Origin: Geosiphon pyriformis
Lineage: Eukaryota > Glomeromycota > Glomeromycetes > Archaeosporales > Geosiphonaceae
Length of the DNA: 64,000 nucleotides
Assembly: GCA_016748015.1 (NCBI GenBank)
Contig: JAAOMT010000003.1
Coordinates: 915,187 to 979,186 of the forward strand
Direction: 5' to 3'
Part shown: piece after piece, positions 1 through 11,089 of the stretch
Position numbering within the stretch: the stretch's first letter is position 1
Layout: every line of letters starts with the position of its first letter
Program-made: the position numbers and the translations under genes
The notes under the pieces: model-generated
The model's input: the letters and a program-made list of their open reading frames with translations, nothing else
Told to the model about the DNA's origin: nothing
Database searches by the model: none

Positions 1-573
1 TAATATTATCGGCAAAGCAAATCATGAAATAATCTATTGACCATATCTATTGCCACAAGATGGAACTTCAAATCTTTCAATCCTTCTAGAGTATGCCGCC
101 ATGCGTACCAAAACTTCATGCGGAGAAAATTCAAAGTTAGGTTCATTCTTAATCCATAGCATTGGAGAGAAAATCTCCCAGATCGAATGAATGGGAAACT
201 CTATAAAGAATACCTGTGGGAAGCCATGCAGGAACAAGACCAAAGGCCCATTGATATCACCAGCTTCAAAGTAGTGAAAGATTTTATCTTCAATTTTGAG
301 TGTTTTATGACTGCCATATGCTGTATCTCGAGTGAATAGTTTCGCCGCTACTACGCATTATTAATACTATTAGACGTTTAATAAAGGTTCAATTCCTAAG
401 ATTCGAATATTTCACTCACGTTGGCGTCTATCCTTGATCCTCCATATGTTTTCCCGCGTTATTAGCCAGTCTTTCAATAACTTTAAGATAAATATGATAC
501 CAACGACAACACCTACAATCACTAGCAGAATCTTTGATATAAAGCTGACGGCTTTGGAAAATGTCGGAACCAT
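1..573 (-). CDS. Membrane-anchored epoxide hydrolase-like alpha/beta hydrolase (5' part, runs off left edge)
   Basis: Seen: the ATG at 573-571 opens an exon (573-420) encoding a short N-terminus, one strong TM helix (residues about 8-27, rich in I/V/L/G) and a basic juxtamembrane stretch. A GTGAGT donor follows at 419; exon 2 starts at 350 or 347 and ends at 214. It carries the oxyanion-loop motif LHGFPQ, and splicing of intron 213-114 joins it to FWYAWRH in exon 3 (113 to about 42), then VAIDM, where another intron (GTCAAT) probably begins. The order HGFPxFWYxWR ... VAxDxRG is the signature N-terminal half of the epoxide hydrolase fold; the catalytic Asp, His and cap domain would lie beyond the window. 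The N-terminal anchor resembles EPHX3/EPHX4-type membrane hydrolases. Substrate (lipid epoxide or another ester/halide) cannot be told from this half. An in-frame stop lies upstream of the chosen ATG. Confidence 0.8.
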
Positions 574-2977
574 AAAGTTCAAAAAAAAAATTAAATTCGA
601 AGAGAATATGAAGAAATAATGGAAGGTATTTACAATGAAAATGATCTAAATTTTTTAAGGATTGAATATTAATAAAATTATAATTTTCAAAGAGGGAATT
701 TCCTAAATGATTTTGATAAAAATATAAACGCCATCAAATAATAAGATCAATAAACGATAAAAAACCCAGAGCATATTTCTCATGTGAATCAAAGAATTCA
801 ACAACACAAATAACAGCTTTTTTGCTCGATATATTCATGATAACTTTCGTATTTACAGGTAAACAATGCAAAGGTGATCAATTTTGCTACGGAATCTTGT
901 GAATTTGCGGCTTTATGGAATTTCAAAAACTGGTGAAAGACCTGAAACTTGTCACAGTGACTTATGCTGATCATCTCGTCAGAAATTGGCTAGATGTGAT
1001 TATATGAAGGATTCCCACGAATTCTGAGCTCGTTTTTGATTCCCTTAAGTAATTATTTGAAACGACACTTTGTTATCGGAGAATCACTAACGAAATATGA
1101 CGGCATTGGTCTGGGACCAAGCGAATCTTTTTTGATTGAGATCTTAAATAGTGATACTTTTTAATATCTTTAATGAGGGCAAATATAATTCCAGATTTTA
1201 AAACAAGGTAAAAAAAGGAATTGAAAAGATTTCTTTGATAGTCGCTAAAATGTGACCAGTATCCCCGGATTAATTTATAACGATTCGTAAATTTGTTGAT
1301 TGAAGAAATAATTACTTGCAATATTAAACATCAAAATATCTTAACTATCAGTTGATTGTTAAAACCGTTTAATATTTCCGAGTCTTGGAACCTGATTTTC
1401 CTATGGGATGATCGCAGCTTCATAGGATTACCCGCCCTTTGAGAGTTAGACTATTCCCAGTCTGACTAGTCCGAATTTCTTGGATTTCCCCGGCCTCACA
1501 CATATACCCGAAATAGCTTATTAGAAATAATGGTGTTAAACATAATATCTAGAAATAATAAGATGTTACCCACATTGGTTAATATAGTAATAATTGTTCT
1601 TTTGAATCTTTTTATTACGAGTTATTATTTTTAAATATGTTTTGTGCACAAAATTATTATTTGCAAACTTAAATCCTAAAATCGTATTTATTTTTTAAAT
1701 TTTTAATAAACAGTAAAAATTTTATTGCATTCATAAAAAAAAACATTACAAAAATAATTTATTGGTCTTAGAATAATTTGAAATTATTACATCTTACCAT
1801 ATTAGTCATATTTTTTATCTATAAACTTAAAAATTATTTGGATTTATTACATTTTAATGGTTTTGCATTTTACATTTTATGAAATAAATATTGTGTATTT
1901 TTATTTTAAAAAAAATAGCTATTAATCTTACTTAACATAATAAATATTTTTAATTTAATTATATTTTTTTACTTATATATTAAATTGTAACGTTGTTAGC
2001 TGTTAAAAAAATTAAAATGAAAACATTATTTAACAATATAATTAACTATGTATTATAATTTAATAATTAAAAATTTAACATAAATTTATTACAACAAAAT
2101 AAAATTATCTATTGTATATTTAAAATACATGATAAAAAAAATTATTGCTTTTTAAAGTTTAAAAAGTGTTTCACTTTCCACAAAATAATTTTTGAAAAAT
2201 CAAAAGATATTATCTTTTTATAATTTACATTGTTTATAGGCCAATTTATAAAATATTTCTTGTAAAAAAATTAGAAACTATAATTTATTGTAAAATATAA
2301 TAAATTTATAACATATGCTTATGTTTTTTAGCTAATTAACAGTAAATTACAAAATTTTATTTTATTTTTTATTTTACTATAAACAAATATATTATTAAAA
2401 TTAATTTAAATATTAATATATCAATCTTAAATAATTAGAAAAAAATAATCTATAACAAAGATTTTTTGTCGAATTTCGATTAATATTTTAATTTCAAATT
2501 ACATATATTTCTCAATTATACAACTTCAATCAAAAAAATATTTTAAAAATTTAAAAATTTTGAGTTTTTAATCTATTTTGAAATAAAAAAACTGTTGATT
2601 GATTAGTTTAATATAATTTTTTAATAAAATTATTTTTTGCAAATTCAAATTAAAAGTTATCAAAAAAAAACTGCATTTTACTATTCAGTTATTTTTGAAT
2701 TTTTTTGATTAGTAATTGCCAATTTTTATTAACAATTAGCAAATAAAGACATTTTATTTTGAGATTAGTTCTAATTTAATTGAAGTAATTAGAATTATGT
2801 AATAAAAGATTATTTCATCAATAATCAAATCAAAAATCAACATCATTTTTAAGCATTAAATATATATTTTTTTTATAAACTTAACAAAGAATACACAACT
2901 TTTGTCATAAATAAAAATATAAATTTTGATTAAAAATAAATGTATTTTTGAAATATATATTATAATTAATCATATTA
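574..2977. other. Intergenic, becoming an AT-rich desert
   Basis: No supportable gene. From about 1530 rightward the sequence is almost only A and T with homopolymer-like runs. Bases 1375-1510 are clearly richer in G+C than their surroundings and may be a remnant of older unique sequence; I could not assign it. The 82-codon minus-strand frame at 1073-1321 has no recognisable motif and biased composition. Confidence 0.5.
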
Positions 2978-3722
2978 GAGAGTTTGCGCTACAATGATTT
3001 CTTTCTAAATTTACTCCTAGCAGTCCCAAATGGAATTCCTTGTAGAACAGAGTTTGCGCTACAATGATTTTCCTTGTAAATTTATTTCTGCAATTGGCTA
3101 GTGATGTCACGTAATTTTAATGCAAACGCGTATCAAATCTCACCATATGGAGTCCGAGAACTTGACTTTTGACAGCCTGCGAATGGCTACACTTCTGCTA
3201 CTTCATAAGCGTCAACAGCAACTGGCCATAATAATGAAGACAATATTTGAACCTGAACGTCCATTGATTCCCAATACGAGACTTGATCTAAATGCACTTG
3301 ATGAGGGAATGTGTGTAGCATTTTTCCGGTATGAAGATTAAAGTTTTATATGATTAATGTGACAATAATGTTTTGAAAAGTATATTGAAGACAACGGCTT
3401 ATAGATTCAACAAAACACAGATAGAACAACTTGTTGAACACTTCCGAATTCCATCAGTTAGTATAGTGAATGCTTATTCACTAACAATAAAAATGGTCCA
3501 CAGTCTTAAAATAGGTTCGAGAATATCTCTCTTAGGTTTGGACATATTGTAAGACATACCTTGTCAGCTTTTGGGCTACAGATTGCAAAAAATTAGATAA
3601 CAAAAATCTCTTACTTGTAGAGGAGATCTACAAAGAATTCCGGTTTTAAATTTCTTTGTACAAGCCACAAATTTGTGGCTACAGGTAAATTTACAAAGAA
3701 AATCATTGTAGCGCAAACTCTC
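2978..3722 (+). mobile_element. Deleted DNA transposon (PIF/Harbinger- or mariner-like) with inverted ends
   Basis: Seen: the left end reads GAGAGTTTGCGCTACAATG and the right end is its reverse complement; the inverted match continues imperfectly into AAATTTAC-like sequence, about 40 bp in all. The element is flanked by TA on both sides (2976-2977, 3723-3724); taking one more base into the repeat gives ATT/ATT instead, so the target-site class is ambiguous. The terminal repeat is present a second time internally at 3049-3085. Inside, an open frame from ATG 3120 to 3341 and the following frames (about 3390-3595, broken by stops and shifts) read like the N-terminal part of a transposase, with FNKTQIEQLVEHFRIP and FGHIVRHTLSAFG. 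No DDE/D catalytic core is present, so the copy is non-autonomous. Its base composition is far less AT-rich than the desert around it, which suggests later insertion. Confidence 0.75.
3120..3600 (+). pseudogene. Transposase N-terminal fragment inside the 2978-3722 element
   Basis: A 73-codon open frame (3120-3341) starts with ATG. It is followed, after stops and frame changes, by about 65 more codons of protein-like sequence. The motif RFNKTQIEQLVEHFRIP resembles the helical N-terminal region preceding the DDE domain of PIF/Harbinger-like transposases (family knowledge, not a search). The catalytic domain is absent and frames are interrupted, so no active enzyme is expected. Confidence 0.5.
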
Positions 3723-5377
3723 TATTAAAATGAATTCCAAAAAATTGTCATTATATTATTTTGGTAATTTTTAAAGATGTTGAATATTTTTTGATTTTGC
3801 AAACTTTTATAAACACCAAAAATTAAATTAAAATTAATAATTTTATCATGAAATTTAATATTTTAAAGTTTTGTATTAATTATGTAATCTATTTTAATTA
3901 TTATTATATTAATAACTCAAATTATAAATGTAATTTAATACAATAATTAGATTATGCATTATCTTAAACTTTGTAATATTTGAAATTTTAAAAAGATATG
4001 CCAAAATAATCCTATTAAAAAATGGATAAAAATCTACTTTTTTCAAAAAATATATTAATTAGTAATTTAAAAGTTTTAATATTTAAATATACTAAAAAAA
4101 TCTATTTTACTAAAATCATAATTTAGAAAAACTAAAAATTTTTGGATTCAATTTTTTGAACTTAAAATTAACTTTCTTATATTTATATATAATATATTTT
4201 AAATATATATATTGTTAAAATTTGTATAGCCTTAAAAATGACTTTTATATCAATATTCGTATAATTTTTAAATACTTTTAAAACCAAAAAATTTAATGTT
4301 AATCACTAAAATTAAGTTATTAAAAATTCTTAACATTCACAAAATTAAATAACTTATTATAATAGCATTTTTTTGGCTTGCAATAAACCAATTACTGTCC
4401 AAAAAACTGCAATTGATTTTACAAAATATAATAAAATTACATAATTTTTTAATAAGTTGTTTTTAACTTTGATTTACAATATATTTTTAAGTGCTCGTCT
4501 CAGTTATTCAAATTATTTGAAACAAAAATTACTTATCTGCAATTTTTTATTTACAAATTAAAAGCCAAAAAACCAAATTAATCAAATTTTAAGAACTTAA
4601 ATTATTTAAAATTTATTAAAACAATTTAGTAATTTATTAATTTATTAATTACAATTTTATTAGATTTTAAAATTTACAATATATTTTATGTATTATTATT
4701 GAAATTTTATATTCATATTACTTTATCAGATTATTTAATTCATAAATATTATTTTAAAACGATTAAAAAAAGATTTTAATTTTTTAATTATTTAACATTA
4801 ATTATTCAAATTACAAAAAGTTTTATATAAATTAAAATACTAAAAATTATTAAAAATATGAAAAAAAGCTTTTTTTTTATTAATTTAAAATAGAAAATTT
4901 AAATGCTTGGGCCCAAATTTAATTCTATTATAAATTTTTAAAATTTATTTATTTTTTTATGCAATTACATTAAAACCGTTAACTTCAAAAATAAGTTCAT
5001 ATTAAAATTTTCGAATTTTTATTATTATATTTTTCAAAAAAACAATCATATTCTTGAAAGTAAAAATGTATACAAAAAAATATAATATTATTATTTATGC
5101 TAAAATTACATTAGAATACACATAATTTAATATTACCAAATTATTTTTGATCCCAATATACAAAAACATATAATTTTTAAAAGCCATGTTACAATCTACT
5201 TAATATTATTATTTGTAATTATTCAAGAAAAAACAAAAACCAAAATTTAAAAATTTGTTTTTTAAAAGTTGATGCTTAAGCATTTTTTAAAAACAATCAT
5301 CAAGAAGTTTTAATTTGTTTTAATTTTATTATTATATTATTATTATTTATTTTATCAGTTAATTACTTTCAATTAAT

Positions 5378-5412
<35 letters not shown>

Positions 5413-6188
5413 TAATTTTTTCAATAATTTTTTAATCTAATCAATACTAATTATTATTATTTTGTTTTATATACTTAATTTATTTTATTTTATTTTTAAT
5501 TAAAACTTTGGTAATTTATTTTAATATTACTATTATTATTATTTACTATTTGTTTTTGCATTAAATTATTATCAAAACCAAATCATTATATATTATATAA
5601 AGATTTCAAAATTTCAAAATAATATTAATTTCAAAAATTTTGCTTTCTATATTATATTAGGTGATCGGTTACATGTAGAAAAAGCATGAGCATCAAATGT
5701 CAAGTTTTATAAATTTAAATAAAAGTTGAATTTTATTTTGTAAAGCAAAAAAAAATTATATTAAAAATAAAGTTATTATTGAAACAATAAACTTAGTAAT
5801 AATAATAATAATTTATAGTAAAATATTAATGATTTGAATATTATTTTTATTAAGCTTAGTATTGGTTTTATAATTTTTTATTCAAAAACTATATTTAGTT
5901 TGATAATTTAAATATTAATGAGCATATTTGAATAATTTTATTTTTCAAATTAATTGTAATTTATTTTAAAAAAAAACTCAATGAAAAAAGCTCAAATTTA
6001 TTAAATTATTTTTAATAAATCTGTTATGTTTAATTATCTTGACCAAAAATTAAGTTTACAAAATGCTTATTGCTACTATTTGCAATTTTTAATTATTTTT
6101 TAAGATTAAAAATCTTTTATTCTTATTTTTTAATCACACTATTACTATTCTTAATTAAATTTTCAATTAATCATTCTTCCAATTACAT
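3723..6188. other. AT-rich desert, no genes
   Basis: Nearly pure A/T with short ATT/AAT arrays (for example 5381-5415) and scattered poly-A and poly-T. No open frame with ordinary amino-acid composition on either strand. Confidence 0.6.
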
Positions 6189-6526
6189 TACCGTATATGA
6201 CCGAAAATAAGAAACCTATTTTTGTGATCATCAAGTCCTCTAAAATGCAAAGTTTCTTATTTTCGAATCTTTTCGCCTATATAGTAATACAGAAAAAAAA
6301 TCTCTTATTTACTTTCCTATTTTTTTTAATGTATCATTTCAGATGCATTTTAACGAATTAAAAATTAAAATAGTAAATTTAAATATTAAAGATATTATGT
6401 TTAGTATTAATAAGTTATATAAAAAATTTTCTAAAACAATTAAAAGTTTCTTACTTTTCAAACTTATTATTATTTTACAAAATTTTTCTGAAATTAAAAG
6501 TTTCTTATTTTCAGTCATATACGGTA
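6189..6526. mobile_element. MITE copy 1 (ends TACCGTATATGACC...)
   Basis: The left end begins TACCGTATATGACCGAAAAT and the right end is its near-perfect reverse complement, with TA at both outer edges. Internally there are repeated AAGAAAC / GTTTCTTATTTTC modules. The left third (6189-6300) matches the reverse complement of the right half of the element at 42409-42608, including TGATCATCAAG and TTCGCCTA words, so this is a repeated family. The right half here is much more AT-rich. A decayed extra end-like piece (TTTCGGTCAAATACG) follows at about 6630. It codes for nothing; the 66- to 74-codon frames over it are compositional. Confidence 0.7.
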
Positions 6527-7041
6527 TAAATTTTATATTATAATAAATTATAAATTTTTTCAAAAATATTATTTTTAAAAAAAATTAAAGATTTCTTATT
6601 TTTCAACTTTATTATTATTTTATAAATTCTTTCGGTCAAATACGTATTATCTTTTGATTAATCATTTTTTCAGTTTCTAATTACATTATCATTTGTTAGT
6701 TAATTTTTTCCTAATTATTAATTTTTCCCGATTCTACTTATATCATAATTTCTGTATATCGCTTTTATTATCTGATCTGATCAATACCCCCCCCCCTTAT
6801 TTTTATACATTTTTAATTGAAACTCTATCAGTTTTAACCTAATAAAATCCTTATTATCTGGTTTCATAGCCGTTTCCAAAGAATTGAGCAAAAAGGTGAT
6901 ATGCACCACTAATTGAATATTGATGATTAATTCAGTCCATCCGTACATTAAAGGACATTACCAAGATTTCAATTCTCCAAGAAATTACTTGATACACGTA
7001 TATTCAAATTTTTTGGAAGAAATTAGCTATCTTTAATAAAA
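6527..7041. other. Intergenic
   Basis: AT-rich tail of the desert giving way to mixed sequence from about 6840. It contains a C9 run near 6788. No gene seen. Confidence 0.5.
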
Positions 7042-7465
7042 CTACTCAAATTCAAAGATCCGTAATTTTAAAGCTTCTTCGTCCTTGTACGAAAATCTTT
7101 GGTCAAGAAGCTCATCATTGAGTACAGCTTCCCATCTCTTATTAGCTGAAGAACTTATTTCCAGAAGTAGCTCGAAACTATTTTTAAAAAAAATCACTTC
7201 GCTATCCATCTTTGATTCAATTATTTCATGATTGTTCATTAATGCTTTATCTAGATTCAAACTAACTTATAATGTTTGAGAATTTACTTAAATTTTCGGA
7301 CATATGTATAGGATCAAGACTGATGGTTCGTGAAAAACAGACATGAGTTTTGAATAGTTTAATAAATGAAGCTATATATATATCGAAGGTTAAAAAGGTT
7401 TCAAGTAAAATAATGATATCGTGAAATATTAATAAGGGTAATGGGCAAAAAATGGAAGATATCAC
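7042..7465 (-). CDS. Uncertain small ORF(s), possibly a decayed or two-exon gene
   Basis: Two minus-strand frames lie directly downstream of the SbsA-Ig gene. The C-terminal frame (about 7230-7042) has soluble, protein-like composition: charged helices, SFELLLEISSSANKRWEAV, and an acidic end before TAG. The upstream frame contains MSENLSKFSNII and is one base out of phase with it, with only a 26-bp GT..AG segment between, too short for a normal intron here. It could be a frameshifted remnant, an assembly error, or 3' exons whose true partners I missed. No family recognised. Confidence 0.25.
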
Positions 7466-7498
7466 GCACGAAATTGGTTAATTAAAGCATTGAAATCT

Positions 7499-10400
7499 TT
7501 AGCCTTGCTCAAGTCCAACATTTTTGTTCTTGCTACTCATATTTCCAGGTGTTAAAACTTCATCAGCTACTTCTGTGCTTGCATCTGACATAATAAAGGT
7601 CGTCCCATCAAGTGTGTCTCCCCGACTATATTTATCATTTTCACCGACAGAAGAAGCGTTTTTGTCTTCACTAGTGAATAAAGGAGCTTTTTGATGATTT
7701 GGTATTCGGATGTATTGAATCGAGGTGAATACTTTCTGAATCAATTTCATTAACAACACAATGGCCCCGGACGTCAATGCAACTAACGGTACAATATCAT
7801 TTGTTATGACGTTTTGTCGGTAAAGAATCTGAAGAACAAATAAAGTGGATAAGAGAAACATTTATATAACTAACTAAAACATACGAAAAGCTGAAGAAAA
7901 TATACCTGAATAACAAATTGAGGAATATCTTCAATAAACAGATGAGCCACAGTTCCCCAAAATATTAGAGTGGTTGTTGTTTCCAAATAAACGGCACTAA
8001 AGATGTTTAATCCGGCAAATTTTGAAGCAGGAATTGTGAGAGCATCGATATCTGCTAATGATAACAGCGTAAAAAAAGACCCAACTTTTCCGTATCGAGT
8101 AAACCAAGCATGATAATCTGTGGAATGAAAGAACAAAAGGTTTCAAAAAAAATCAAAAACCCATTAGATGTGCCTAATTCAAAAATTTTACCAATATTAT
8201 GATGTATTTCTCTAATCATTATCGTGCAGGCAAAGCAGAAATTGATCAAGAGCGCCATGATCAAGATGATAACACTGTTATTTGAATCCAAAAATTAGTA
8301 GTGCTTTCTAATTTTCTTCAAAATTTTGAGTTACATTTTACTAGACTTACCTAGGCCAATACAACCAGGGGACATCTTTACCATTGAGTCTAATAAAAAG
8401 AACATCAAATACGAAGTCTACGATAATAATAACCATCTTGAAGAGGGACAAATTGTCTCCCTAGAAAATGCCAAACTTGAAAATTTAGCTTTTTAAACGC
8501 TTTTTTATGAAATATTGACTATATTTTACCTCAGGGTAGGTGCGCCTAGCAAATAAATAAATTCCACATAGGATCAATATGCCGATGAGTGCACCAATAA
8601 GTAAAAGTTTGTATTTTTCCCAGACATTCACTATGAGTTACGAGAATGTTACAAATAAAACATATGTCATGACAAATTTGTTAATTTATTAAATTCAACT
8701 TGCGAAAATAAAAGAGAGCGAGAAGACCCACTTGTTAGACTAAATCCATACTCCGAATCCAAGTAAGATGTCTGATTCCCAAGTGAGATTGCGGTTAAAT
8801 GTTTATTTTTGATGAGGACATTTAAATCATCCGCAATCTCTTGAACACTTCTTTGAGATGAGTCCCCCGCAATGATTTTGAAGGATAAAATTATATTATT
8901 TTTGCCTGATTTATATTGATCTCCGTAGGTCGGAAATATATGTGAAGAATCAACAGGTATCATCCCAGCAAGTTCATTTTTCATTTGGTCATAAAAGTTT
9001 TGTCGCTCAGACTTTCCATAATTCTTATATATTTCTGTCCCCTTATTGTCGAGCATAACTATACCAACCGCGGAGGCTAAAAGAAAGATAACGAAATTTG
9101 AGAAAATCGAAATAAATAAATATTTCAAAATGGGTTTTTATGATTTTTCTCATCTTACATGCAAATTTTTCATTCGTTGAGTTTTCTAGTGTTTAAATGT
9201 TAAAAATGAATATAAGCTTTTGACCAAAGTGATTCCAAATCAGCGAAGAGTAAGGTATTGGCTTCACTTGCCTACGGTGAAAGTCCAAACCTTATCAGAG
9301 ATTCCTGGTAAAGGTTCGTTATAAATTGCATCGCGAACAAAGTCTGGATCCACTTGAACATAATAGGTATTTCCTGGAATATTAAATGTGCTTTCAAGCA
9401 CATCTATTATTATATTTGTTCCTTTTAAGTCACAACTTGCTGGTTGTACGGATTGTCGATAATTATCTCCGTTTTCATCGTAACTGAATATGGTAATATT
9501 GTTATATGAAATCTCCACGTTTTCTCTATAAGTGATCGAAATTTCTGTAGCTCCTCTTTGGATAAAGCTCCCAATAGCTGGATCTGTCTTTTCGATTTTT
9601 GGGTTAGCATAGTCATTCACTAAAAGAAAGATTATTATTAGACATATTCGGCAAGTGGATCAATATAAGTCATATAATACCTTCTTTGAACTTAGGAAGC
9701 TCAGTTGATACGATAGTCCAACTAGTATTCGTGGAAGTTGATAAAAACCAAATACTATTGTTGGTAAAGTATCCTAATGTGGTCAATAATGGAACATCTG
9801 GCGGGATGTTCAATTGGCCATATATACTACGATCGTCCTTGCATATAATACCAGACACATGATTACTCCATTGGGTTTCATTTCCAATAAGATTCCTCAA
9901 GAAGAAAATATAACCACCATAGGTCAAAGATTGTATGGCAAGGACTGGCCGTTCATCTTGCAAAAATTTTCCCAATTCAATTACTCCTAGGGTTGCTCCA
10001 GTTGAAAGAAATGAAACTTCAAGCCAACTTGTGGCATTGTTCCGATCCGTATTGTCTGAAGCTAATTTCAAGATACATGAGTGTCCAGGTCTAAAATCAA
10101 ATTTTGTACAATACTGAATTTCAAGCGAGTTGATTGTCAAAGAAGTTTCATAGAGAGTGTACGGTGGTGTAAATTCATTTGAATCTTCTCGTAAAAAAGA
10201 AATCTGAGCTTTCCATTGTGGGTCCACCACCTCGGACAAATTTTTCGGGGTATGTGTGAGATTTGTGGTGAAAGTAATGGCAAAAGAGCCATCCAAGGTT
10301 GGGAATGGGATGACATCTTTGGAATTTGTGTTAAATTTGCCAGTTCGACCTATCGTAATATTTTGAACTTTGTTACTGCCGAAAGAGGAGAAGAGTTATT

Positions 10401-11089
10401 AATAGAAAAATTAGCAATTTACAATATACAGATTTTGGCTTCTGAAATTGCTGCTCACGGTTGAGATATTTGTGTCCATGCAATTGAGTTATTAGCATCA
10501 TAAGTATTAGTGAAAAGAAAACCGATATTCCCGACATAATGCTGAAATAAGCCGATGTTATTATTATTGGGGGACTTTGTTGGCGGTGAAAGGATTAAAG
10601 GTTCCCTAATAGAAAAATTTATTAATTTGTGAAAAATCATAAAAAAAACTTGAATTAAATTTACCCTATAGAAGTACCATTCAGGCTAATTAATAAGCCT
10701 TTTCTTATAAACCATATAAAATCCTTCGTATCCAAATATGAAACAAACAAAAGGTTTTTTCCAAATTGATCGATTCTCAACGGATAATTTTGTATTAGAT
10801 TATAACAAAAGTTGAAGTCAGGAAATTTCTTCGCGACTTTGACGTTGTAAACAGTCCCATTGGAATATATTAGTCGAAGATCAATTTCTGGTACAAAGCA
10901 AGTTTCGTTTAAATCGCGAGTAACTCTTAGAACTATAGTATCTTCAAGAGTAAACCAGCCGCCGTACGGATAAACTTTATAGCCCGCTTCGGTATGAGTA
11001 AACGTGGTGTAAGAACTGTTATATCCATAAATTTCTTTTATTATGATCAAAAGGACAATTACCCATCTGAACGAAGTGATACTATTCAT
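7499..11089 (-). CDS. Secretory multi-pass membrane protein with SbsA-like Ig domain
   Basis: Ten exons close in phase (931 aa): 11089-10665, 10605-10459, 10375-9681, 9619-9272, 9076-8732, 8630-8530, 8460-8351, 8274-8192, 8117-7906, 7828-7499. Residues 1-22 form a signal peptide. About 23-420 is an all-beta-looking extracellular region rich in N-glycosylation sequons. About 424-540 matches the SbsA/bacterial Ig-like pattern (DPAxG ... ISITYRENVE ... DxDFVRDAIYN ... VWTFTV). A further alpha/beta luminal region follows to about 650, then some five hydrophobic segments: YKLLLIGALIGILILCGIY, FKMVIIIVDFVFDVLFI, VIILIMALLINFCFACTIM, one around SKFAGLNIF...LFIEDIPQF, and IVPLVALTSGAIVLLM. A Ser/Thr/Asp-rich cytoplasmic tail ends it. 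Intron 9271-9077 has a GC donor. The layout (large exofacial part, TM bundle, polar tail) suggests a receptor or surface protein, but function is unknown; I know no characterised orthologue. Confidence 0.8.
9077..9271 (-). other. GC-AG intron inside the SbsA-Ig membrane protein gene
   Basis: On the minus strand the exon ends ...ACCGTAG and the intron begins GCAAGTGA, the classic strong context of GC donors (AG|GCAAGT); it ends CTTTCTTTTAG. Only this junction keeps phase 1 between the exons ending 9272 and starting 9076; the nearby GT alternatives give the wrong phase. Assigned by phase logic, not by transcript. Confidence 0.65.

Noticed and set aside
1073-1321. 82-codon minus-strand ORF
   Set aside because: No recognisable domain or splice partners; flanked by desert sequence.
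1375-1510. Possible tRNA or other structured RNA in the GC-richer island
   Set aside because: No T-loop GTTCRANNC or anticodon stem could be laid out on either strand; no tRNA found elsewhere in the window by eye.
6339-6563. Overlapping ORFs on both strands
   Set aside because: They lie across the AT-rich half and right end of the MITE; Ile/Lys/Phe/Leu-only composition.
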